A stretch of 64,000 bases of DNA from Sacculina carcini (Eukaryota; Arthropoda; Thecostraca; Sacculinidae), in assembly GCA_916048095.2 (NCBI GenBank), contig OU696588.1, positions 4,169,501 through 4,233,500 of the forward strand, written 5' to 3'. Positions 12,178 to 23,602 of this stretch are shown in pieces. The notes below the pieces were generated by a model. That model saw nothing but the letters and a program-made list of their open reading frames with translations. It was not told the DNA's origin and ran no database searches. A program made the position numbers and the translations under genes. Every line of letters begins with the position of its first letter. Position 1 is the first letter of the stretch.

Positions 12178-13080
12178 AACACCGGCCCACTGGCGATTAT
12201 ACAGTCGAGCAAATGAGGCAGCAGTGATATACGCACAAATGTATAAATATTTTTGCGCAGCTGTATACATGGGCATTGCGACCTCATACGAACTGAGTCA
12301 TCACTAAATACAATACAAGACGGCATCCTACGTTCAACACACTGGGAACAAAAAGACACCAGCAAAAACCAGATAAAGCTATACAGTCCTGCTATATAAC
12401 CATGCGCTCAGGCGCAACACATTATGCCGTTAAAAACTGCAAAGTTCACAAAACGCATAATTTACACAAACACACATCAACACACGAACATATATAAACT
12501 CCAAGACTTATAGGTGAAAACGTTAGTGAAACATACGTCCTTTTAACACAAAACTTGGCAAAGCAAACACCAAAACAAATCATTGATAATATATTCACAC
12601 ATCGCTGTGTAGAAAATTTCATTATTTTTCGCATTCACTCATTTAAATGTGTACTAGGAGTAGCGCTTACAGAGATAAACTGTTTAAGACTCACACGCAG
12701 GAGATAGGAATATAAACATAAGAAAGAAAATGAGAAATCGAGCCGAAAAAATCAAGTCATCTTATATTCTTTATTCTTTATGAATATTTTAGTTCTACTC
12801 CTCCGGAGGAGCTCGCAGAACCTCTCTTACATATAATCAGACATTTGAAGAAATCATTGCATTAACATGGTAAGAAAACAACATGCATTTATTATAGCGC
12901 CAGAATGGTATAAGGCCGCGAAGGTACAATAAAGAAATCAGCTAGGTGCAAAATACAAGTACACACAAGCAAAAACAAAAGTATATGCTAAAACGAGAGG
13001 GCAAATGTGGTAATATAGTAATAATGTGGTAATAAGGTAATATTAATACGGAGGAAATATTTACACGATATTGTGGTCAG
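12178..13080. other. Intergenic, no gene seen
   Basis: AT-rich sequence after the transporter stop codon. It would hold the transporter 3' UTR. I see no exon, RNA gene or clear repeat end. Confidence 0.5.
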
Positions 13081-13084
13081 ATGC

Positions 13085-13370
13085 TGCAACGAGGGAGATA
13101 ACGATGGACAGCAGACGAGAAAGACGCGTATCAGGATGAATCGCGAATGTGAGAAGGAAGTGAGTTAAAGATACGCGGGGCTGAAAAATAGGATTTGGCA
13201 GACCAGGGATAGAGGTTAAACATTACACTAACATATAATCTCAACATATCCTTTGAATAACACTGGAAGCAGAACAGTATTGCAAAAAAATGTATATGCT
13301 TCCGATTAAAATGTATTAAATGAAGCCAATACCGATACCCTGATGAGACAGGAACATATGAAGGCATTAG
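13085..13370 (-). mobile_element. LINE remnant, extreme C-terminus of a reverse transcriptase ORF
   Basis: The minus-strand frame ends in YFSAPRIFNSLPSHIRDSS, which fits the '(L/I)WN.LP..IR' closing motif of CR1/Jockey/RTE-type LINE ORF2 proteins. The frame then breaks, but related words continue to about 13085. Too short and broken to place further. Confidence 0.55.
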
Positions 13371-14049
13371 GCAGACTCACCCAGAAAATCACATTGAAGC
13401 TGAATATTACATACTTTAAACAACAACTAATTTCAGATCTATCTCTTCTATATCGATTGTAAGGCATTTTTCAAATATGCAGCACTAGAAATGACAACAG
13501 ACAAGAATGAATCACTACTGATGAAGCTATTGTTGGATGGAAGCAACTTTCATAAAGCTGCCAACCAAATGTTGAATTCCTCTAAATTCATGTATTCATG
13601 TATTTACAAGCGACAGCAACAGACAATGGTTTTGTAATTCTGTCGTATCATTGACAATATATATAACTTACGCTACAAATATATTCAAACTCATACGTAT
13701 TACAAACTCCGTGCATTCTTAGATAATTTTATAATATTGATAGCATATGATAAACCAATTAGACAAAAATGCAATGCAGCACAATATATTTTGAAGACAT
13801 AATATATATTTTCAATGTATTTCATTTGCATCCCCCGAGAAACAGTCCAATACTGATATCAATGTAGTTCCTGGAGCTATAAATGCAGTGCCTAATTTTT
13901 CAGAGACGAAGACTCCTCAGATTCCTTCTCCTACGGGATATACCGTTGGTCCTATGCAAAAGACTATATCGTGCATATTGGCGGTAGACAAGCAGAAAGC
14001 CTGCGTCATTTTCATAAAACTGTAGTTTTACAAATTCTCTCATAGCCCA

Positions 14050-14360
14050 ACCCTGTGGTATGGGATACTGCCGCCGTACCCGCTGCGTGTCGTGTAAGAG
14101 GCGACTAAAAGCGGACCATCTGCTTCCTCCCTCCCTGTACTGCCATGTTCAAAGGGGGAGCCATAATCAGGCAGGGTTGACACCCACTCGGACTAATGCA
14201 GCTGTCTTCTGTCCTATCCCTCTACCCGGAATTTAAAAAAAATCTTACAGCCCCGGCTGACGCTAAGGTTATCTTGAAGTCACCATCAGCGCAGACAGAA
14301 GACTGCACGGCTGCGCGTACACGAAACTCGCCATGCAATAACTCAACTGCACGTTCAAGA
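14050..14360. repeat. Probable LINE-derived dispersed repeat
   Basis: Contains CCCGCTGCGTGTCGTGTAAG followed by AGGCGACTAAAAG, a phrase I recognise from interspersed (LINE-type) repeats in many invertebrate genomes. No open frame. Around it, 13400-14700, I see no gene. Confidence 0.35.
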
Positions 14361-14732
14361 ATCGAACTCAAGTAATTCAGCTAGCCAAGGAGTCATGCTC
14401 CAGGTAGCTCATGCATTAAGGGGACCCCCAGCCTACGCTATCTGTACTGACCACGGTGACATGCAGGATAGCACGAAAACATGCATGTTTCTAACGTTTC
14501 AAGCCGGGTGTCACTCTCACAAACACGAGTGGAGAAATCACCAGCGCTCAGTACACTGATGTTTCCACGAAAGCACAAATCATAATTTGAGATTAATCGC
14601 AAGATCGCGGGCAACAGCCGCATGATTCACAGCTTCAAAATGCGGTCATCCAGACACTCATATTGACAAGCTTACAGTAGACTGACATTTGTTCCCACTG
14701 ATTTTCCACGTATTATATTTCTCACTGAGCGT

Positions 14733-14928
14733 GTGAGTCTGTGGTGTGTGTGTGTGTGTGTCTGTGTGTGTGTGTGTGTGTGTGTGTCGCAGTGTTCACT
14801 TTCACCAGATTATGTTGGTGGCGATCAGTGGTGGCATATACTCGCCACCACACACCCCGCCACCAGCACACACACACGCGCACGCGGGCACATGAATATG
14901 CACACAGACACACACACACACACACACA

Positions 14929-14988
<60 letters not shown>

Positions 14989-15096
14989 AAAGCGCACGCT
15001 CGTAGAGAATGGGGGAGTGATCGACCTACATTCGGACTGCCTGGCTTTGGTTCCACTTTTCTCGGACAGGTGTGTGTGTGTGTGTGTGTGTGTGTT

Positions 15097-15142
<46 letters not shown>

Positions 15143-15165
15143 TGTGTGTGTGTTTGTCCCACGTT
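14733..15165. repeat. Compound (GT)n-(CA)n-(GT)n microsatellite block
   Basis: (GT)n at about 14740-14787, (CA)n at about 14905-14984 (one of the longest in the window), and (GT)n with interruptions at about 15072-15153. The opposite orientations make neighbouring tracts complementary, so the block can fold on itself. The long HTHT/CVCV reading frames over it are artefacts. Confidence 0.9.
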
Positions 15166-15461
15166 TACAACCAGCACCACTACTGTACTGCGCCGTTTAC
15201 CTGTCTGCTTGTATGTCTGTCTGTCTGTGTGTGTGTGTAGCACGTGCAGTTCCACCACTTTCGTGCCTTAGTCTGGCAGTGGTGGTGGTGTAGCTCGTGT
15301 GGTGTAGTCAGTGTGGTGAGGTGTAAGTGTTGTGTGTGTGGTGTATTTATCGTGCCGGCTTTTGGCTATTCTACTATTGTCGAGCGCTGACACTGTTTTC
15401 TGGCTGTTGTTATTGGTATGGATTGAACGAGTTGTGATAGTGATTGTGACACCGGCACACA

Positions 15462-17151
15462 ATGGGAACAACAATACTGCTGTTACTGGTAAGCACACAC
15501 ACACACACACACATACACATATCTAGGCCTCTAGCAGTCTCCCAATTATAACAGTTTATATTATTGATTCTACCTGGTCACAAACTGTCAGCAAACAAAC
15601 AGTGAAACGCCTAAATTATGTACACATAACGACACGCATTAATTGTCGCCAGTAATATGGGGCAAACATCGCACGCTTGGAGCAAATATAAGATGTCAAC
15701 AAAGAACAAATACTAACAGCAAATAAAATTATATGAAATAATTGTTTTATAGATATTAAAAAAAAATAGTAATTAATTTTAAAAACATGCAACAGTTGAG
15801 CAACATAATATGTTTTCACTCTAGCATGGAATTGCTAGACATTTACACTGTGCCTGTTCACGCTGCTATCTGTCCAGAACTACGGAAACAGTGTTGAGTC
15901 ATGTCGGCATTGAATCGTGAATTTTGAGCAATGCACAATACTTGACAACTGCAGTACCCTGAAAACCTCTATTTGAACGGCACATCTAATAGAAAGTCAC
16001 CTCTAATTTAACGCCACTTTGATGAATTCTTCTCTTTTGGCAATAGCTATGACTGACTGATATTTATCAGTGAATTTGAGATAACTTAACTTAACTGTAA
16101 AAATGGGAGGCAGAACACAAATGTGATTCCCTCTGATTATTATGTGAAAATGCTACGCTCCCGAGACCAATAGCATGGGGTCTTGTGTCAGAAGGTCAGT
16201 ATTCCTAATATGGAACTCAAGCAGCCATTTCTCTATGACAAGATCACACAGACCAAAGATCACAAACATAATAAGGATAAAAAGAGCATGAGGATCAAAA
16301 AGATCTTATAAAGATTATAAAGATCACAGCGATCACAAGGATGGCAAAAATCGCAAAGATCCCAAAGGTCCACATTCAAAATGCACTGTATCTGCAGCTA
16401 ATGGATTCCACTGGTTCAATGGTTATATTTACGTTTTGTGGTTCAGTTCTTCAAAACTTGGTTTTCATAATTATTAATTTCAAGGAAGAGGCAATCTTTC
16501 AAAACAGCCACACATAGGACACACAATATATGATTGATTATTATTATCATCATCATTATAATTATATTATTATTATTATTCTCAAAAAATGCACAACAGC
16601 CTATTTTGCAGTGCAGGACGACTGCCTGATGCTGGTGAAAATCCATTAATTGGCGGTAAATCATAAAAGCGCTCTTCTAGTGGTGGTAGTGGCGGCGCCA
16701 GGATTTTTTCTGGTGGGGGCTGAGGGGAGGATAAGGAAAAAATGCGGGGGTTTGGCGTAACATCAGCAACTACTCCCGAAATGCTTATGGTCGGGATTTT
16801 CAGAGGGTTCAGGAGGGACTTGAAACATTTTTGGGAAGCTGCAGCCCCCCCATATGCGCCGCCACAATTTCTATGCAATCTATTGGTAAAACAAATACAG
16901 TCAAAATACGGTTGAATTTGGCAGTTATATTATCTGTTTATTATTATGTTTATTTTGTTATTATTTGTTGTAGCTCAAACGCGTACCACAACGAATTGCA
17001 CACAAGCGGAGACATCAACACTAATTCCTCCATTTACAAATTGCCTAGCGAGATATACGCTGATTGGCAAGGCAGGTTTCCTTTCACCATAAGCAGAGAG
17101 TCTGTCTACAACGTCAACCAATACGCTGAATCTTAGCGTTGTCAATCTACG

Positions 17152-17182
<31 letters not shown>

Positions 17183-17896
17183 TTAATACTCAAACTGGTC
17201 CGTCTCGAAGTGCACCCACAACCATAACCGGCACACACACACACACACACACGAGCATAACGGACTCGATGTTAGAGTAAAAACCAGGAATGGACGGAGT
17301 TCAGTGGTTTCACAGTGGTGTAGGCTTAGAGGCGCACGTGCCCTGGTGTCACTTGATTATGCAACGCGGCTCCTATTAGTCAATCAACCAGTTTGCTTAT
17401 GCAACATCTATAAATAAATACTGCATTGTCAGAATCGTTTATATTCCCGTGCGTGTGTGTGTGTGATGGGTGTGATGTGTAGAAGATCTGTATTGTGGAC
17501 TCAAAAAAGAATTTGAATCAATGTCGAAACTGAATTTACTTTTACATTGATTTTTTTCTCCAAATAAACCTGGTCTCAAAGCCATAGTAGTACCCAGTGA
17601 ATAAAGCGATGACGGAACAAACAAGCGAAACAAAACAAGACGAAAGAAAGAGCTGGATGCACAAATCTTAACAGACACACAAAATATACACACAAAACGT
17701 GTGTTCTCTTGTTAAGTACCTGTATAGTACCTGTACCTGTACCTGTATATGTTAAGCACGTAAATACCGCTATTAACATGAGTGCAAATATAGGCGCGTG
17801 TGTATGTGTATGTGTGTGTGGGTGTGCCTGTATGTCAAATGATCGATGAAAACTAGCTGACCAACTTTCGCTAACGCTAACACCCAATTTATGATC

Positions 17897-17951
<55 letters not shown>

Positions 17952-20900
17952 TCACATGTATACACACGCGCGCACACACGTAAACATTTCAATAAACTAA
18001 TGTCACTTCAAATGTGTACACTTGAAAGCACACTATTGCATTGAATGCATCAAGCAAACATGCAGACACAAAAGAGAAACATGCATGGAGAGAGAGACAG
18101 AGAGAGAGTAGGAGAGAGAGAGATGGTTGGACTAGTTGACATGAGTGAGGAATTGTACGTGATTCTCCGTGAGAGAATATCACATACAGTTTCTCACGTG
18201 TGTGTGCTAAATTACCCCTCCATTTTTGTCCGTTTGTTGTGAATACACCATACACAACATACACACACACACACAAACAAACACACAAACACACACACAC
18301 ACACACAGACAAAATGACAACTGGTGTTTATGGTGATTAGGTTGATAATCCCACGTGAATTTCACCTAGTATGTTATTGGCCGAACAAACACTCAGTATG
18401 TATAATGACAGCACAAATACTTTTTTCACAAGTATGAAAAGCAACCGAATATAAGTATGAAATAGTATGGGTATGTAATTTCGTTACAGATACTCGTAAC
18501 CATTGATTAAAATGATTCAAATTTCATGTTATTCAAGTTATTGAAATTATATGAAATCATTATTTATTAAACCAATGCACATTCAGTTGGAAAAGTATAC
18601 TATTTTATGTAAATGTTAAATTGGAAATGTAAATTATTAGAAACATTCATATCAGATACACCCACACCCAGGACAATTCTACACTACAGGCCTATACATT
18701 TTGAAAAGTAAAACATTATTTCGAAATATTACGATGTTTAGGGTTTCTTTTCTGGCACTATGCCACTGGTATTAATCGTTCGTGAATTACGCGCTTGCAG
18801 ACAGCGGCAGTGATGTCAGCTGACTCGTTCCTGCAACCCTCCATGAACTGCTCCTCATCGAACAGACTGGGCAGGTCGTTCTCTGCGACACAACCTCCCA
18901 CAAGCTGCCAGCTACAAGCAGCGTCCACGGGGGCCAGCAAAAGCAGATACACTCGGCTGGTTGATGGCTGGTGTGAAGAAGCTGGATCTGACTATCCCTG
19001 GTACGTTCACCTCACACAATTGCCGTACGAAGGAGTTGAACCAGCTTGATAAATGTGAAAACTAGAATTACTGTGAGTGAAGTGTTTTAATTTGATTTGA
19101 AACATGCGATTGGGGTAGGGTGGCATTTGTTTAATATTCAAATTTTCATGAGAATGATTATATGATCACAGACGTGTGTTTCGTGGCAGGTTTCAGATTC
19201 AGAACTATTTGTCACGATCCGGAGCAGCAGTTCGTCGCCAGCTCCAACAGTTCACAGAGAACAACATTCGTTACCTTCGCCAAAAATACGGCCGTTCGCT
19301 GGTGCAGGAGGACGGCTGGAAGCGAAAGAAACGACGTCGACGCGAATATGATCCCATCGAGGTTTCGCAAGCTGATACTCCAGTTGAGCAGGTCGATCAA
19401 GAGATTGTGGAACTGGAAGATCCAGGTACAACCAGCTCCACCAAGGAGGATCCTCAAAAAATCGTCAGCCAAATTAAATCAACCACTCCATCGACGACCT
19501 TTGACAACAACGGTGATTTTCTGGAAGAAGCGATGATAGTTGAAGAAAGCAGTGGGGAAGTGACGTCTGTTGGTGAAGATCAGCTGTTTGCTCCAGACTT
19601 CTCCTCCGACATTTACGATGATAATGTTGAGCTGGCGGTGCTGCACACACCGTACACGAACCCAGCGGGTGTGGTAGTCACCAAAGAAATTATGAAGAGG
19701 ATTTTCTCAAATGTGCAGCAGAATATGCAAGGGAATAATGAGACATCAAATGAAATCAGGGACCAAGAGACCGACCAAAAACTAGACGATGTCGACAAAC
19801 CAGATGAAATGCCGTCAATTGAAAAAATGCATAATGAGTCGATAGAAATTCAATCAAACTCAGAATCAAACGACGGACAGTATGAAATAAATGAGTTCCA
19901 GGTAAATCAACAGAGCAAAACGGGAAACCACACGACTATGCCACCCTCAAATGAAAACCTAGATGTTTCGTTCACAAATGACTCTTCAAAAGTACCGCTC
20001 ATTCAAAGTCGGATATCTATATCATCCTCAGATGACCACGATGCTATACTTTCCGAAGTCCAGTACTATAATCCCTCTCTAGAAACACCGGAAAGTAAAA
20101 CAACGACTTTTTCAGTAGGAAAAGATACACCAAACATTGAAAATTGGACACCACTGGCTCAAAAACTGGTTCTTGCTCCCAGTGTGAAGGAATTTCGACG
20201 AAAAACCGCCGTGTTCTCGGCATTAAACTCCTCGCCATCAAAAATGGTCGAACACTCGGCGAAGGAAACGGAAATCTCAGATCACTCAAAGAACATAACC
20301 AATAGCCAATTTGACGCCACAGGAAATGTGGAAAGTTCAGACAATAGGACGACTGAAGTGAAATTCGCCGGCGTTGCGACGACTTCGAGTATTGATCATG
20401 GCAGTGTACGACCTGCGGGACAGAAACCAACCACGTCTTCCACAACACCATCAAGTACTCAAAATCCAAGGCGGTCGACGACTTATTCTACTTCGAAAAC
20501 TCCATCGAAAGAAGCTCCATCGACAACAACGTCCACAACAATGGCTGCCTCCCCGACTGCAGCATCAACTGTGAAGTCCACGAGCACGCCCGATCCATCG
20601 ACCACAACGACCGTAAAACCGTCTTCTTCAAAAACTCCCTTTGTCTCGACGGGTACACAGAGAACTCCTTCAACAGCAGACCCATATGTAAGGTGAGTGT
20701 AGAAAACATGCCAATAATGGATTGGTCAGTAAATCTTCTTGGTTACACTTGGTTGTCAACGATTAAATAGGCCACTTCACTAAACCACAAAGAATCAATG
20801 CAGACACAATAACCTGTCAAATAATACTCCAACATCGGCTGAAGGTTTATATAAGATTCAGTGGTGAAGGTTAAGACGGAAAATCGCATCCAAACTGTAT

Positions 20901-22402
20901 TGCATATATTATTTACCTGAGCACTAGTTAACACTTGTTCTCGTATGAAATGTGTTTCAGACCAGCATGTTCTTCGCTCATCGAGATCCGCAGTCCATTC
21001 TACGCTCTTAACACGAGGCACGAATGGAAAACACTAATCAACATGCCGCCATTCGAAAGCTTCATCCACATGGAGCATTGCAAGTGAGCGCAGCGCACAC
21101 AAGATATAACTGAGTGTTAAGAAATGAACACAACACAAATTGAATCCGGATCGCATTCCGATCGCAAAATGTCGTGATAGAGATGAGCCGAAACAGAGAA
21201 ATATGCGAAACTTTCAAGTATATGATACCTCTCTACAGAGCCGTAGAAACCGCCCCCGTACCACCCGGCCGGGGGGCCGAATGTTGAGGGGCCCCATTGC
21301 TTCATGAATGATAATAAAATATCTCATAAAGTGACGAATAAAGACCCCAGCTTAATGGAGACCGAGGGGCTGCTCGTAACTGCATTTTCCAAAGTCGGAC
21401 CTCTATTATAATGGGGGCCCATGTGTTGCCTTCGGAGGGTCCCATCACCATCGGCCTCGCACCCGCTCTTCCTGTCTACCTACCTGTCATTAATAGTACG
21501 CCTGACTCAATTACCATGCCATTTGCGTTCGTGAATTGCTATAACGCGAGGGAGGCTGGCTTTGAAGATGCAGATATCACAGACACGGCGGATAGATGTA
21601 ACATGCTACCCTTGTGAACGACACCAAGATCTAGTGTTAAATCTAGTAGATCTAGTGTCACCATTTTAATCTCAATGTTGCGTGTGTGTGTGTGTGCAGT
21701 GACGAGGGAGCACGTGGGGGATGTGCCGCCAACTGCGTGTGCAAGCAACGCTTCACCATCAGAACAATGCCGGTTTACGACAGAGACGACCAAGGATGTG
21801 ACACAATCTACATGGACAAGTTCCTATTTCCATCGCACTGTGACTGTATGTGCCTGTCGAACGTATACACCATGTTCGTCCAGCCCTCCACAACACCCGT
21901 CACACCACCACCAACAACAACGACAACAAAAAAGGCAACGACGAACAGACCTACAAGACGCGCGGAAATTGAACCAGATAACTCATTTGTGTTTCCTACG
22001 AAGGACGTTGACCGATTTCCTCAGCCAGACAAATCAGAGGAGCCCAGTGAAATGGAGCAGCTCAAGTTGAACAACAGCAGCAAAGCATCGGTCAATGACG
22101 AGTCGCATAATTCTGATAGAAAACCCGACACCGACTCGGCACAGTTATCATCAACATTCACACAACCGGACACTCATTTGCCAGTGCCACCGCGTGTACC
22201 GATTGTGGCCGCTGATTTCGGAACCGGCACGGGAGAGAACGGCGACGATATGGACGGAAACAAGACGGCGCACGGCCACCAGTCACACAGAAATCGCAAC
22301 AGAGGACCGGCATTGGCTCCGCTGCCCCGCTACATGGTGAACCACAAGAGACGCGGCGATTCTCGCGGGGGAAGGGCGTTGCTGCTAGCTACGCCTCGAT
22401 AA
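15462..22402 (+). CDS. Spaetzle-like secreted cystine-knot protein, five exons
   Basis: Exons 15462-15488, 18801-19000, 19190-20692, 20961-21083, 21700-22402; every border is AG/GT, phases agree, and the total is 2556 nt (851 residues plus stop). Residues 1-16 (MGTTILLLLTAAVMSA) form a signal peptide that only appears when exons 1 and 2 are joined. Residues 120-127 (KRKKRRRR) are a furin-type basic cluster. Residues 130-576 are acidic, then Ser/Thr-rich, probably disordered. The knot spans 580-669 with nine cysteines (580, 617, 626, 630, 632, 651, 665, 667, 669); the order C...N..(H)EW...IN.P...FI..E.C...C.CKQRF...D.F.FPS.C.C matches the Spaetzle domain (PF16077-type), the fold of Toll-receptor ligands related to neurotrophins. 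A Thr/Pro-rich tail of about 180 residues follows. Spaetzle proteins usually end soon after the knot, so this layout is unusual. The exon 1 choice rests on phase and signal peptide logic; transcript data would settle it. Confidence 0.8.
16455..16570. repeat. AT-rich trinucleotide-like tract
   Basis: Sequence rich in ATT/ATC repeats around 16535-16580 (attattattatcatcatcat type), inside intron 1 of the Spaetzle-like gene. No gene. Confidence 0.5.
16689..16865. mobile_element. Short hAT-like MITE
   Basis: 177-bp unit bounded by inverted copies of GTGGCGGCGC (left GTGGCGGCGCCAGG, right ATGCGCCGCCAC). The ends resemble those of hAT-type miniature elements (CAGTGGCGGCGC...). I could not confirm an 8-bp target duplication. 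The proline-rich minus-strand frame over it is not a gene. Confidence 0.5.
17150..17253. repeat. Paired (CA)n microsatellites
   Basis: CA tracts at about 17150-17178 and 17232-17253 inside intron 1 of the Spaetzle-like gene. Confidence 0.85.
17899..17950. repeat. (CA)n microsatellite
   Basis: About 52 bp of near-perfect CA repeat, intron 1 of the Spaetzle-like gene. A further impure tract lies at about 18260-18307. Otherwise 17254-18800 shows AT-rich sequence without a supportable exon. Confidence 0.9.
21235..21450 (+). repeat. Two dispersed-repeat fragments in intron 4
   Basis: First, CAGAGCCGTAGAAACCGCCC ... GAGGGGCCCC (about 21237-21298), related to sequence at about 55885-55945 and reminiscent of hAT ends. 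Second, GGGGCTGCTCGTAACTGC ... CCTCTATTATAATGG ... GTTGCCTTCGGAGGG (about 21365-21440), with relatives at 54180-54290 (minus) and 57100-57205 (plus). Neither has coding capacity. Confidence 0.5.
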
Positions 22403-23294
22403 CGTTGCGTGGACAAACACTGCCACTAGCAGGTCGCTCAAGCTGCAGGATGATTCATACAAGAACTGGCCAAACAATGACTCATGACCACGGTTCTCCC
22501 GCTAGCTAGAAACGTGATGACTAACATCTCTTCGATGAGAGGTATCTAATCATATCTCCTTCAACATTCGCTTGTGATACGCGCGCCTATAGCACAGTCA
22601 ACTGCCACATCAAGAGACCTCCAAGAAATATATTATCGATACGTGGAGGAATTAGCAACATTCTCATGGACGAAACCATGTTGACATCAAAAATCAGGGA
22701 AAACAAATCTGACTACAGTACTCAATCAACCTGTAGTCATCTAAGCATACAGTTCAAGTCAAGAAAACGATGCATGAATTACTGATAACATGAATACTAC
22801 TTAATATCAATCACGAGAAAGTTCTATCAGAATTTGTTCAAGACAAAACAGGCCGATTTCAACCCTGCGCACTTTTTGAATTCATCGACAAGGAACATGA
22901 TATGAAAACGTTTGAAAATTACGGTTGATACCAGCGTATGCAGGAATAATCTGATGCATCTGACTACATATTCTCGTGATAAAAAACCGATAACCGAAAA
23001 ACAGAATAATCGAGGTATAGTTGACTGCAGTACGAACTAATCACTCTCAACTAATCTCCAATAATCCTGATCATGGTGCCATATATCGCTCGCCCGAAAC
23101 GGGAAAATTCACAAGATTGGCGGTCACAAATGATCACAAGTCTCCAATTGACCCACTGTGTGTTCAATGCTTGTTACCAATGGCTGTTAGCGACAGCACG
23201 CTTCTATACTCGCCATATTCGTTGTTCTGTTATACAATTTAATCGCTAGTCGGTGTTGTTGAGTGTTGAATACACATTGAAACCGACACGAACT

Positions 23295-23328
<34 letters not shown>

Positions 23329-23590
23329 CCACGCGAACTCATGAAACCGAGAAACAACTATATAAGGAAAAAAACAGGATAAAACGGACAAAAACAGAGG
23401 CACCAGTGTTTTTATATTCACAATCGAGCTTGTATCGGGCTAGAAAAGAGCGAAATAACACAAGAAACGATCATATTTGAGAAAGTAGCAAGAAAACGTG
23501 CATTTACAGCTACATCTACGCCAGCTAAACCTAATTAAACACCAAATCCATGTTTCATGTGTGTATAAACGTATAAACCATAATACACAC
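22403..23590. other. Intergenic between convergent genes
   Basis: Lies between the stop of the Spaetzle-like gene (+) and the stop of RBM22 (-), so it must hold both 3' ends. I see a (CA)n tract at about 23297-23326 and no exon. Confidence 0.5.
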
Positions 23591-23602
23591 ACACAAGGGT
23601 GG

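Noticed and set aside
16582..16878. Proline-rich minus-strand frame (SLSSPQPPPEKILAPPLPP)
   Set aside because: It covers a 177-bp inverted-repeat-bounded MITE and has no splice or start support.
16975..17140. Plus-strand frame SNAYHNELHTSGDINTNSS... considered as an extra exon of the Spaetzle-like gene
   Set aside because: It ends in a stop, its phase does not fit exon 1, and skipping it gives a clean phase match to exon 2. Could be a chance frame or part of an alternative transcript.
18758..18952. Minus-strand frame with LLLLAPVDAACSWQLVGGC, looking like a small secreted Cys-rich protein
   Set aside because: It is the antisense of exon 2 of the Spaetzle-like gene. The plus-strand reading has AG/GT borders whose phases join exons 1 and 3 exactly and complete a signal peptide; the minus frame has no ATG.
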